A DNA stretch of 36,406 bases from Oscillospiraceae bacterium (GCA_015068085.1 SVLF01000026.1:1-36406); one strand, 5' to 3'; counted from the first letter of the stretch, positions 8,717 through 16,550 are shown. The notes: a model not told the origin generated them from the sequence alone. Numbers and translations are program-made.

Positions 8717-11020
8717 TTAGTCTAAATCGCCATACAGTACTTTGATTTTTCCACTGTCACTATAAATGACGTAACCGCGTGCAACACTCTGCTTTGTCGC
8801 ATCACCGGAGCTGTTTACACAAGCCTTAAACTGACCGTGATTACCCGATATGTTTCTTGCTTTTGCATTTGCGTAGCATGAAGAAACACTTACATCTTCG
8901 CTGTTTCCGAAAACAATACCTGCGGCTAATACGGTATAATCACCACCGTCATATTCAAACATATATGAGCCATCCCCAATGTCATCAAGAATTGCTACAG
9001 GAGCTTTGTTTTCTATCGTGTTTTTGCCGGAATTGAGAAGTGCATCCTTAAATGCATAGTGCGTGTAGACCGGATTATAAGAAACAAATTTGCCGTCTCT
9101 GTACCAAGCTGTTACCGTAGTACTATCATTAGTACATACAACCGGGGTTCCTATCGCAACAGAACCGTTTATACTCGGATTACCGTTAATTTTAATCGTT
9201 GCTGTTACAGTATCTTCCGATATATCAGTAAACTGAGCGATTGCATATACAATACCGTTTACTACCGTCTCATCCGATACGCTCCAGCCTTCAAAAGTTG
9301 CACCGTCATATTCCGCAACCGGTGCTTCACTCTTATAATCAACAAAGGTCTTTCCGCTTTCTTTTTCCACAAATCCAAGGAACTCACCATTACCATTATA
9401 GAACTTGACACCAACAGCATCTGTTTCATCAAAATTTGCATAAATAGTCATATTTGTATATGCATTGAAGGTATATTCGACATCCTCTGAAAGCACCTTG
9501 CCATCCTTATCCGTCCAGCAAACAAACTTATATCCGTCTGCGGGCGTTGCCGTATAGGTCACAGCTCTTCCTGCAACTCCGGAATTGACGGGTGTTTCAG
9601 CAATTGTTCCATCGACATCATTCATTACATACGCTGCAACAGTGGTATTTGAAACAATTTCCGGTTCTGCCACCTCAGAAGCTTCTACCAATTCAAAATC
9701 AACCGAATACGGGATAAAGTCAACATTTTTAGCTGTACCACCGGAGTTTGTGTTTGTTCCTTCACCCTCAATAGCTCTGAAGGCAAGTTCAACATATCCA
9801 TCGCTGTCGCGAGTTAAATTTACAGCCTTGAGGTCTGTAGTATGAAGCTCTGCTTCTCCATCGCCCATTTCTGTTGAAGTACCTGTAAAGTTCACTTGAT
9901 AATCATTGATATTTCCTATATATACATCATTTGCATAAACTGCAATCCGTCCGCCGCGCTTGTATTTTCCGGTTGTAACGGTAATATTATATATACCATC
10001 AGAACCTAATTTATGCTTTAAAAACATACATCCATAATTGTAAAAATCAGCGATGTTGTTGGAAACGAGAGTATATCTGCCATATTTACCAAGAGAGGCT
10101 GTTGCATCTGTCGATGAATAAACATCAACATTGGGTAAGCGCAATTGTCTAATCGCAGATGATTCTGTAATATACATATCATCTGCAAATTTTACATATC
10201 CGGAGTTATCATCAGTTAAAGAACTTGAAGGCTTCGTCGTACTGAAATAATACTCATCCTCCTTGTTCGATTCAGTCTCAACCGAATCGGCGTCTGCTGC
10301 AAAGCTGAAGGAAGATGCTTTCCCCTTTATCGGAGTGAATGTAAGTTTGTGCGGAAATACATTTTTGGTGCTTCCGGAGTTTGCCCGGGTGAAAACAAGG
10401 AGATGTTCTCCCGAACCTTCGGGGATAAATGCTGCTGTAGCTGTTTTTGTTTCTCCGCTGTTCTCTGTAGATAGCATATTGATATTACTGAACACAGGGA
10501 CTATATTGTTGCCATTGATTACTTCGGCAACAGTTTTTGTTCCGGCAAGTATTTCTGCAGTCTGTTCGGGATTCAGAATATATACATTGGCTTTATCTGC
10601 TCCTGCGGAATGCAGAACGTAATCAAAGGTCACGTTATATTCATACAACTCTATGCCTTTGATTTTAAATGCTGCATAATGATAGTACGTGGTATCACCG
10701 GAAACCTTTCCCCAACCACTTCCGAACTGAAAACGGGCAGAATAGTTTTCTCCATCCCAAGGCTGATTCCAATCGTTGGTTGTTGTTGACGTTGTATCGG
10801 TTCCGTAATAGGCGAGATTACCGTTGCCGTTACTATAATTGACACAGGTTGCAGATTTTTCATCATAATCTGATGCAGAAGCATAATCACTTCTCATAAA
10901 CGAATATACAAGTGTTCCATCAACAGTTTCCGTTGTATCCGCGAACGCCGCGGGGACAAGTGTTGCAGCTATGCACATTGCAAGGATAAGTGATAATGCC
11001 TTTTTCATTTTGTTTCTCAT
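8717..11020 (-). CDS. Secreted multimodular beta-rich protein, possibly glycan-binding
   Basis: This 767-residue protein starts at ATG 11020 behind GGGAGG. It has a clear signal peptide (MRNKMKKALSLILAMCIAA, cleavage near AFA-DT). Residues about 30-230 match the first module of the downstream giant lyase: both have an SFM-SDY start, a DWNQ-WDG-NYSARFQ motif and an Y-YAA-KI-GI motif. Residues about 235-450 form a second galactose-binding-like module (RIAVYANDVYIGNINDYQVN). An InlB-like repeat follows at about 480-530 (ATPADGYKFVCW), then further Ig-like segments. There is no catalytic motif, SLH domain or sortase signal, so it is probably released or held by protein contact. It lies 27 bp after the solute-binding lipoprotein, in the same unit as the lyase. 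A carbohydrate-binding or scaffold role is inferred from the shared module only. A coding-like tail in another frame follows the stop (see findings). Confidence 0.75.
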   Translation of the reverse strand: MRNKMKKALSLILAMCIAATLVPAAFADTTETVDGTLVYSFMRSDYASASDYDEKSATCVNYSNGNGNLAYYGTDTTSTTTNDWNQPWDGENYSARFQFGSGWGKVSGDTTYYHYAAFKIKGIELYEYNVTFDYVLHSAGADKANVYILNPEQTAEILAGTKTVAEVINGNNIVPVFSNINMLSTENSGETKTATAAFIPEGSGEHLLVFTRANSGSTKNVFPHKLTFTPIKGKASSFSFAADADSVETESNKEDEYYFSTTKPSSSLTDDNSGYVKFADDMYITESSAIRQLRLPNVDVYSSTDATASLGKYGRYTLVSNNIADFYNYGCMFLKHKLGSDGIYNITVTTGKYKRGGRIAVYANDVYIGNINDYQVNFTGTSTEMGDGEAELHTTDLKAVNLTRDSDGYVELAFRAIEGEGTNTNSGGTAKNVDFIPYSVDFELVEASEVAEPEIVSNTTVAAYVMNDVDGTIAETPVNSGVAGRAVTYTATPADGYKFVCWTDKDGKVLSEDVEYTFNAYTNMTIYANFDETDAVGVKFYNGNGEFLGFVEKESGKTFVDYKSEAPVAEYDGATFEGWSVSDETVVNGIVYAIAQFTDISEDTVTATIKINGNPSINGSVAIGTPVVCTNDSTTVTAWYRDGKFVSYNPVYTHYAFKDALLNSGKNTIENKAPVAILDDIGDGSYMFEYDGGDYTVLAAGIVFGNSEDVSVSSCYANAKARNISGNHGQFKACVNSSGDATKQSVARGYVIYSDSGKIKVLYGDLD

Positions 11021-11047
11021 GATTTTTTCCTCCCAAATAATATTTAT

Positions 11048-12610
11048 TTACTGGCTTATTCTCTGATATGTCTTATCGTAGATTTCAAGAAGCTCATCAA
11101 CCGGAAGCTCGGAAAGTTCCTTCTGGAAATCATCCCACTCAGTAATCGGACGCTGACCGATAATGAATTTCTGTATATTTTCATCCACAAAAGTCTTCAG
11201 CGTTGTGTTATATTCCGAAAGCTTTGTTTTATCCTCCGAGGAGAAGCTTATATAAACAGTCGGGTCAAGATGCGGATATGTATGCTCAAGCACAAAGTCC
11301 GTTGTTGCACTCTGTTCTTCCGACATACACGCATCTGCCGCAGCCGGATCAACGCGGAGATACGAACCTATTGTCTGGAAACCGTAAAGAATCTGCGCGT
11401 TGTTGCTCTCATCCGTGTAGATAAACTTTTTCTTGCCGTCAACCGTCTCATAGGTTTCTCCCTCTTTTCCCCACGAAGCAATCTGACTTCCTTCGTCGGA
11501 ATAGAACCAGTTTACATATCTGAAAGAGTTTGCAATGCTTTCCTCATTACCGGTATTAGCAACTGCAAATCCCGTCGGGTCAGAATTATATTTGTTCACC
11601 ATATTAATTCCCATTCCGTTTTCTGCCTTGGGTGGCTTCATCGCGGTAAGGTTAAAGCCGGGAATTTGTTCTCTTGCGATGTTGTTGAAAAAGTCTATAC
11701 GTATCTGATACTCCGGCATTATAAAGCCGCGGTTTGTTGAAACAAGCTCCTGCCATGTTGAGCTGTTTATCGTAAAATAGTCGGCAGGGATAAGCTTTTC
11801 ATCGTACAGCTTCTTAAAGAAGGTTACGATATCAAACATAACCTCACTCTCAGTTGCGCCGTAGCTCCATTTTCCGTTTTCAAAATCATAGTATGCGTCA
11901 TAGCGGAAATTAGGCTTCCATGACGAACCGATAACATTGATGTTTATCAGCCCGCTGCGCATAGAGAACGGATACGAATCCGGGTACAGTTCCTTAAGCT
12001 TTTTTGACACCTCATAGACCTCATCCATCGTCTCCGGAACCTTGATACCGTGCTTATCAAAAATATCTTTTCGATAAAGCCATGCTCTTATATTTTTCGA
12101 GCGTTCCATTCCGTATATCGGTGTGAAGTATATCTTTCCGTCTACGCCTTTCTGAATGTTTTTCATCCACATCTCATCTTCCGGAACATTGTCCCAAAAC
12201 TCTTTATAATCCGGAAGGAATTCCTCATAATCATCAAAAGCAAGAAACGCGCCTTGCTCGGCGTAGTCCGAAAGCGATCCCGGCTTATTGGAAAAGCCGA
12301 TAACATCCGGAAGCGCGGAGGGGTCCGCCATAACAAGGGTAAATTTTGTTCCGAAATCAGACGACGGAATTGCGTTTACGTTAATCGTTCCTCCGATTGC
12401 TTCTTTAATGTATTCCCATACCTTCCAGTTTTCATTGTACGGCCACGATGCATGACTGCCGATCATAATATCCAGCACCGCATCATCGGGAATCTGCTTT
12501 CCCTCGGGAATGTCATAGGAAACATCTCCGCCGACACCCGTTCCGCCGCTACACGCTGCAAGAGCGAATAGCATAATCGTTGCCAAAACCAGTGAAACAA
12601 GTCTTTTCAT
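11048..12610 (-). CDS. Extracellular solute-binding lipoprotein (family 1, oligosaccharide type)
   Basis: The protein has 520 residues. The signal peptide ends in the lipobox LAAC, so Cys20 should be lipidated and the protein tethered to the outer face of the membrane. The body has the two-lobed family 1 binding-protein pattern, with a YRKDIFDKHGIKVPETMDEV segment near 180-200 and a late NWFYSDEGSQIASWG segment. It resembles the large LplA-like proteins of polysaccharide ABC importers in Firmicutes. The start is supported by AGGAGGAG placed 5 bases before ATG. No permease or ATPase gene is in the window; partners could lie left of the edge or elsewhere. Next to a secreted lyase it probably captures released oligosaccharides. 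The ligand is not deducible. The 41-bp double palindrome lies just upstream. Confidence 0.88.
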   Translation of the reverse strand: MKRLVSLVLATIMLFALAACSGGTGVGGDVSYDIPEGKQIPDDAVLDIMIGSHASWPYNENWKVWEYIKEAIGGTINVNAIPSSDFGTKFTLVMADPSALPDVIGFSNKPGSLSDYAEQGAFLAFDDYEEFLPDYKEFWDNVPEDEMWMKNIQKGVDGKIYFTPIYGMERSKNIRAWLYRKDIFDKHGIKVPETMDEVYEVSKKLKELYPDSYPFSMRSGLININVIGSSWKPNFRYDAYYDFENGKWSYGATESEVMFDIVTFFKKLYDEKLIPADYFTINSSTWQELVSTNRGFIMPEYQIRIDFFNNIAREQIPGFNLTAMKPPKAENGMGINMVNKYNSDPTGFAVANTGNEESIANSFRYVNWFYSDEGSQIASWGKEGETYETVDGKKKFIYTDESNNAQILYGFQTIGSYLRVDPAAADACMSEEQSATTDFVLEHTYPHLDPTVYISFSSEDKTKLSEYNTTLKTFVDENIQKFIIGQRPITEWDDFQKELSELPVDELLEIYDKTYQRISQ

Positions 12611-12669
12611 TTGATCTCCTCCTAATATTTGTTTTCTATATGCAAAATAAATTTGCTACTGAAGTTTAG

Positions 12670-12710
12670 TTTGGTGTTGTAGCTACAACACCAAATGGCA
12701 TATGCCATTT
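12670..12710. repeat. 41-bp double palindrome, copy 1
   Basis: A perfect 26-bp palindrome (12670-12695, half-site TTTGGTGTTGTAG) shares three A's with a perfect 18-bp palindrome (12693-12710, half-site AAATGGCAT). It sits in the 114-bp gap between the esterase stop and the binding-protein start. No T-run follows on either strand, so it is not a standard terminator. It may be an operator pair, an mRNA-stabilising double hairpin, or a short dispersed repeat. A second copy is at 14693-14733. Confidence 0.85.
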
Positions 12711-12724
12711 GCGGAATTCCTATG

Positions 12725-13762
12725 TCAGAACGGGGTTGTGGTATATCCGTCTGTGACTGATGTTACATCCTCAATAAATGCAAACAAAGCATCAAAGTCT
12801 GCCGGCGTATGTGCGTGTCCGCCCTCGCGGAGACGGTATGCTATGTTTTCTGGCACTCCATACAATTCATACACTTCTTTTGCCGCTTCATAAGTGACGT
12901 ATGCGCCTTTGGGGTTTGCCCATGTATCATCGCGTCCGTTAGTTTCAAGAAGCTTTCGCGGTGCAACAGCCGCCTTTAAGAAATGCTGGTCAAACGGAAG
13001 CTCATGGTCACGTCCGACATATTCATGAAGCTTCGGTCCAAACCAATATGGAAACTCAGACAAAATTTCTTCAAGGCGCTCATTTCCGCGCTTTCCATCA
13101 CGCGGCTCTGTCCTGTAACGGAAGCATCCTCCGCCACAGCATCCGGAATCATTCGGGTTCACAACGGCAAAGCGTTCATCAAGCGCACCGGCAAGAAGAA
13201 CTGCTTTTCCACCGCGTGAATGTCCGGTTATTGCAACATTTTCTGTATCGACAAACGAAAGAGTTTCAAGCGCATCCATCGCACGGGAATATCCCCATGC
13301 CCAGGCGGATATTGCACCAAACTCCACATCGGGGTACATATCATAAATTCCGCCGCATCTTTCTTCACCCTCAATATCCTTTGCAAACTCAACTCGGTTG
13401 AATACCGCCACAAGAAATCCGCGGGACAGGGCATTTTCAATAACTGTGCTGTTGCAATATCTGAAGCATGCATCACCCGTGAGAATAACGGGATATTTCT
13501 TTCCGTCGCAAAGCTTTTGAGGTTTGAAAATCTTCATCATAAAGTTGAAGGTTTCGTTTATGTATACCTTCATGCTTAAATCCGTTATGTCGGATTGAAG
13601 CTGTTCAACTCTTATGCTCTGCGGCTTTGGCGGAAGTCCGCCGTATTCAATGTCGATAAGCTGTGAAAGCAGCTCGCATCTTCTCGCTTCCCATTCCGCC
13701 ACGGTCTTCCCCGGATTTATGGGCGGAAGCGGAAAAAGAAGTCTGTCACACAGAACGTTCAC
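12725..13762 (-). CDS. CE15-like (glucuronoyl methylesterase-related) alpha/beta hydrolase
   Basis: I place the start at GTG 13762 because AGGAGG lies 6 bases before it. The ATG at 13801 would overlap the upstream gene and has no such site. That gives 345 residues. The nucleophile motif is GHSRGG (Ser182), followed by NPNDSGCCGGG, then FPYWFGPKLHEYV, LPFDQH and VAPRKLL, and the catalytic His in GGHAH (His316). This order is the CE15 signature, although classical CE15 enzymes have GCSRNG where this one has GHSRGG. The family hydrolyses esters of glucuronic acid. No signal peptide is visible, so it probably acts in the cytoplasm on imported oligosaccharides. It lies 20 bp after the creatininase-family gene and is likely co-transcribed. 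A more general acetyl-esterase activity is possible. Confidence 0.8.
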   Translation of the reverse strand: MNVLCDRLLFPLPPINPGKTVAEWEARRCELLSQLIDIEYGGLPPKPQSIRVEQLQSDITDLSMKVYINETFNFMMKIFKPQKLCDGKKYPVILTGDACFRYCNSTVIENALSRGFLVAVFNRVEFAKDIEGEERCGGIYDMYPDVEFGAISAWAWGYSRAMDALETLSFVDTENVAITGHSRGGKAVLLAGALDERFAVVNPNDSGCCGGGCFRYRTEPRDGKRGNERLEEILSEFPYWFGPKLHEYVGRDHELPFDQHFLKAAVAPRKLLETNGRDDTWANPKGAYVTYEAAKEVYELYGVPENIAYRLREGGHAHTPADFDALFAFIEDVTSVTDGYTTTPF

Positions 13763-13782
13763 AATATCCCTCCTTTGAGGAT

Positions 13783-14649
13783 CTACCAGCTTTTGTTCCA
13801 TTTTTCGTTTTCTTCCAAAAGAACTGTATCTTCCTTAACTACCTTGAACATCTTTGCGATATAATCAACTCTTATCTCCGTATATGCCTTTGCAAGTCTT
13901 TCGTTTACATAAGGGAAATAAGTTGCAGAATAGGAATTCGGGCAATCGGCGAGGAAGTTTCCTCCGCTGAATATGCCAAACTCACGAAGATGTGCTGTTC
14001 TGAAAGTATCCTCCCCATCTTCATCGCCCATTTTTGAGATATCAATGGTTTCGGGCCTTTCGTTATATACAAGAAGAAGCTCATCAAAGTCTGCGTGACC
14101 CTTTGACTTTTCCGCCGCAAGATATTTATCAACTATCCCGATGTCTTCATCGGTTATGTAGGGGAAATCTTCACGGCGTTCGGCAAATGCCTTTTTCATA
14201 TCTGCAGGAGATGTGCCATAGGAATTTGCAAACATAACAACATAATCAAGCTTCTTTTCACGGTTGCTTCTGCAAAAGGTTGTGAGAAGCGGCGGATTTC
14301 CGCCATGGGCATTTAAAAGAAGTATCTTTTTGAAACCGTTTCGTGCAATCTCACGGCAAAGCTCCGTGAAATAGTCAAAGAGAAGCTTTGTTGAAAAGCA
14401 AATCGAGCCGTTGAAATTCTGCAGTGTATTTATATCTCCGAAACCAAAGGTGGGGAAAATCACAACAGGCTCTCTTTCTGCCGCAAGAATGGCAGTTCTT
14501 TCAGCAATGATATTATCGGTGCCTACCGGCATATGAGGTCCGTGTTTTTCCATTGCGCCGATGGGAACAACGCAGACACCTTTTGACATTTCCACCGCTT
14601 TCGGAAAATCAGGTTCCCTTAAATTTTCCCACAATATTGCATTTCCCAT
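13783..14649 (-). CDS. Creatininase-family metal-dependent hydrolase
   Basis: I start it at ATG 14649, behind GGGAGG (9-base spacing), giving 288 residues. The in-frame extension to 14724 would run back through the double palindrome and is unlikely to be coding. Metal-site residues characteristic of the family are present: Glu34 and His36 in GAMEKHGPH, Asp45 in VGTD, and His115 in NAHGGN. Creatininase has a Glu two residues after the last His. Here it is Gly, as in the many NGHGGN-type relatives that do not act on creatinine, so the creatinine label should not be taken literally. Family members hydrolyse cyclic or linear amides and some carbohydrate-derived rings. It is the first gene of the unit that runs into the lyase, so a role on a sugar-derived product is plausible but unproven. 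No signal peptide; cytoplasmic. Confidence 0.85.
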   Translation of the reverse strand: MGNAILWENLREPDFPKAVEMSKGVCVVPIGAMEKHGPHMPVGTDNIIAERTAILAAEREPVVIFPTFGFGDINTLQNFNGSICFSTKLLFDYFTELCREIARNGFKKILLLNAHGGNPPLLTTFCRSNREKKLDYVVMFANSYGTSPADMKKAFAERREDFPYITDEDIGIVDKYLAAEKSKGHADFDELLLVYNERPETIDISKMGDEDGEDTFRTAHLREFGIFSGGNFLADCPNSYSATYFPYVNERLAKAYTEIRVDYIAKMFKVVKEDTVLLEENEKWNKSW

Positions 14650-14692
14650 TATCAAGCACCTCCCGTTCTCGTTTTGTTTACACTTAGGCAGG

Positions 14693-14733
14693 TTTGGTGT
14701 TGTAATTACAACACCAAAGGGCATATGCCCTTT
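14693..14733. repeat. 41-bp double palindrome, copy 2
   Basis: A perfect 26-bp palindrome (14693-14718, half-site TTTGGTGTTGTAA) overlaps a perfect 18-bp palindrome (14716-14733, half-site AAAGGGCAT). It lies in the leader of the creatininase-family gene, 43 bp upstream of its start. It differs from the copy at 12670-12710 at only two symmetric position pairs, and each change keeps the dyad perfect. Confidence 0.85.
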
Positions 14734-14791
14734 AGAACATACCTTTTCTCACTTCCTGCCACGGTAATATTCCTTTACCAATTATCACAGC

Positions 14792-14820
14792 TTGACATTT
14801 TAAGTATTTTTTAATATAAT
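14792..14820 (+). promoter_or_regulatory. Consensus promoter for the AraC-type regulator
   Basis: TTGACA at 14792-14797 and TATAAT at 14815-14820 with a 17-bp spacer, a full match to the vegetative consensus. Transcription would begin near 14827, leaving a leader of about 110 nt before the GTG start. The regulator is therefore probably made constitutively. Confidence 0.8.
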
Positions 14821-14857
14821 TGAACTAAAGATTAAATACCGAAGCCTTCTGTATCTA

Positions 14858-14885
14858 ATTATAGAATACAACAAGCAAATTGTAT
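14858..14885 (-). promoter_or_regulatory. Possible activator-dependent promoter of the creatininase-lyase unit
   Basis: On the minus strand a TATAAT lies at 14858-14863, but there is no recognisable -35 at the right distance. An inverted repeat (ATACAA at 14866-14871, TTGTAT at 14880-14885) and a TTTGTACAAA palindrome just beyond lie where a -35 or activator site would be. A good -10 without a -35 is what an AraC-activated promoter often looks like. Tentative. Confidence 0.35.
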
Positions 14886-14938
14886 TTGTACAAAACAGCC
14901 ATTTTTTTATATTATCGGTTTAAAAAGAGGTGAGATTT

Positions 14939-15805
14939 GTGGCGGAATATGCAAAAACGTACCTGACGGACATTGTTTCGGTAAGAACTATACGAACTAT
15001 TTTTCACACAGACTTAAGCAAACGCCTTCTCATTCCCGAAGCGCACAACTTTTGGGAGTTTATTTATCTTGAGAAGGGGTATATCCGCGTTATGATTAAC
15101 GACAATGAATATCCGCTTGAAGGCGGTCAGCTTATCTTATATCCCCCGCTCGCTGTTCACGGTGAAGCCTTTGTAGACGGAGATGCGCCTGTTTCTGTTG
15201 TTAGCTTCGATTCAGAATCAGAAGTTTTGTTGCCTATGTCCAAGAAAGTTATTACTCTCTCATCGAAGCAATGCAGAACGCTTTCTCAAGTTATGGATCT
15301 TGGGGAAAAATGCTTTAAGTTTGCACGGTATTCCAATACAAATATCCGGGGAATGGTGCCGCGAGAAGGAGCAGATCCGATTGAGATGCAAAATATCAAA
15401 AACCTTCTTGAGCTTCTTCTGCTGGATATATACGTAAACAGCGATAACTCAGCCGCCAGGCTTCGCGGCTCTAACAACGAAAATCAGGACAGCGATATTT
15501 TTATTTTTGTTACAAAATATCTTAAAAACAATCTCAACAAATCACTTGTGATTGATGATATCTGCCGTGACTGCGGACTTTCTCCATCTAAACTGAAACG
15601 CATATGCAGCCGCGAATGCGGGATGTCGCCTATGGCATATTTCACTTTCCTTAAAATAAATGCCGCGAAGCAAATGATTCGCGACACATCTCTTAATTTT
15701 ACACAGATTTCACAGGCACTCGGTTTTTCAACCGTGCACTACTTTTCAAAGCTCTTCAAAGAAAAAGTAGGTATGTCGCCCTCAGAATATGCAAAATCAA
15801 TATAA
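14939..15805 (+). CDS. AraC-family transcriptional regulator, cupin sensor plus double HTH
   Basis: GTG 14939 is preferred because GAGGTG lies 6 bases upstream. The earlier in-frame GTG at 14930 overlaps that ribosome site. The protein has 288 residues. The N-terminal half is a cupin-type sugar-sensing fold (EAHNFWEFIYLEKGYIRV, then an LILYPPLAVHGE segment). The C-terminal 90 residues carry the two AraC helix-turn-helix units: IDDICRDCGLSPSKLKRI near 205-222, and FTQISQALGFSTVHYFSKLF near 255-275 with the conserved GMSPSEY ending. It is divergent from the creatininase-esterase-lyase unit, with 289 bp between them, and is probably its activator responding to a released saccharide. The inducer is unknown. 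Confidence 0.9.
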   Translation: MAEYAKTYLTDIVSVRTIRTIFHTDLSKRLLIPEAHNFWEFIYLEKGYIRVMINDNEYPLEGGQLILYPPLAVHGEAFVDGDAPVSVVSFDSESEVLLPMSKKVITLSSKQCRTLSQVMDLGEKCFKFARYSNTNIRGMVPREGADPIEMQNIKNLLELLLLDIYVNSDNSAARLRGSNNENQDSDIFIFVTKYLKNNLNKSLVIDDICRDCGLSPSKLKRICSRECGMSPMAYFTFLKINAAKQMIRDTSLNFTQISQALGFSTVHYFSKLFKEKVGMSPSEYAKSI

Positions 15806-15842
15806 AAGCAGTGCTCATTTGTCAGATGCACATAAAGTAAAG

Positions 15843-15886
15843 TGGAATGTAAAAAAGCTTGTCGGCTTTTTTACATTCCATTTTTT
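15843..15886. terminator. Bidirectional intrinsic terminator
   Basis: A perfect 16-bp stem (15843-15858 with 15865-15880, loop TTGTCG) is followed by six T's on the plus strand and flanked by A-rich sequence that gives U's on the other. It closes the AraC-type gene (stop 15805) and the convergent rubrerythrin gene (stop at 15890). Confidence 0.9.
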
Positions 15887-15889
15887 CTT

Positions 15890-16468
15890 TTACAGCTCGC
15901 TTCTCATATATCCTATCGGATGGCTGCAAAGCGGGCATACTTCATATGCTTCATTTTCGGTATACTCATAGCCGCAGTTTTCGCACTTCCATTTTGTAGG
16001 AGTGTTTCTTTTATACAAGGTTCCGTCTTTAAGATGCTGTGCCATGGATTTGAAAATTTTCTCATGCTCTGCCTCTACCCGTGCCGTAAGCTCGTACGTT
16101 GAAGCAATTTCAATAAAGCCTTCTTCTCTTGCAATTTTTGCAAATTCGGGGTATACTATAGTTGCTTCTTCGTTTTCTCCGGCGGCGGCTGCTTCAAGGT
16201 TTACGCCGAGTGTTCCGAGGATGTACGGATATCCTCCGTCGATATCAATGTTTTTATATCCGAACTCAGGATTGTCGGTCAGATAATTCAGAAACAGCTT
16301 TGCATGGGCAAGCTCATTATTTTCAATTTCCGTGACGGTGCGGTACAGTGCTTCATGCCCTTCCTTGCGAAGCTTCTCCGCATAAAAGTGATATCTGTTT
16401 CTTGCCTGTGCTTCTCCGGCAAAGGAGCGTGCGAGATTGATAAGCGTTTTTGTACCTGTAAGGTTCAT
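15890..16468 (-). CDS. rbr: Rubrerythrin
   Basis: The protein has 192 residues, normal for the family. The N-terminal four-helix domain carries the di-iron ligands: Glu19 in GEAQARNRY, Glu52 and His55 in ENNELAH, Glu residues in the EFAKIAREEGF helix, and the EAEHEKIF motif (Glu132, His135). The C-terminal rubredoxin-like domain has CENCGY (Cys162, Cys165) and CPLCSHP (Cys178, Cys181) for a single iron. Rubrerythrins reduce hydrogen peroxide to water in the cytoplasm of anaerobes, using electrons from rubredoxin or NADH systems. The start follows a GGAAGT-type site. It is divergent from the copper ATPase with an 82-bp spacer and unrelated to the glycan genes. Confidence 0.95.
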   Translation of the reverse strand: MNLTGTKTLINLARSFAGEAQARNRYHFYAEKLRKEGHEALYRTVTEIENNELAHAKLFLNYLTDNPEFGYKNIDIDGGYPYILGTLGVNLEAAAAGENEEATIVYPEFAKIAREEGFIEIASTYELTARVEAEHEKIFKSMAQHLKDGTLYKRNTPTKWKCENCGYEYTENEAYEVCPLCSHPIGYMRSEL

Positions 16469-16498
16469 AATCTTTACTTCCTTTCCATGTAAGTTTTT

Positions 16499-16513
16499 CC
16501 ATACATATTATGG
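16499..16513. promoter_or_regulatory. Short dyad in the rubrerythrin/copper-ATPase spacer
   Basis: CCATA at 16499-16503 and TATGG at 16509-16513 form an inverted repeat with a 5-bp centre. It lies upstream of the TATAAT at 16522-16527 that probably serves the ATPase. It matches neither a PerR box nor a known copper operator. An operator role is a guess. Confidence 0.3.
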
Positions 16514-16521
16514 ACAAAATA

Positions 16522-16527
16522 TATAAT
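16522..16527 (+). promoter_or_regulatory. Likely -10 element for the copper ATPase
   Basis: TATAAT lies 23 bp before the ATG, with AGAGGTG as ribosome site between them. No good -35 is seen 17 bp upstream; the sequence there is the dyad CCATA-TATGG. That fits regulated, metal-responsive transcription but is not proof. Confidence 0.4.
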
Positions 16528-16550
16528 TTTATACATAAAGAGGTGTTCTT

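Noticed and set aside
12670-14733. The double palindromes as rho-independent terminators
   Set aside because: No T-tract follows either stem on either strand, and each lies within or at the head of a co-directional gene set.
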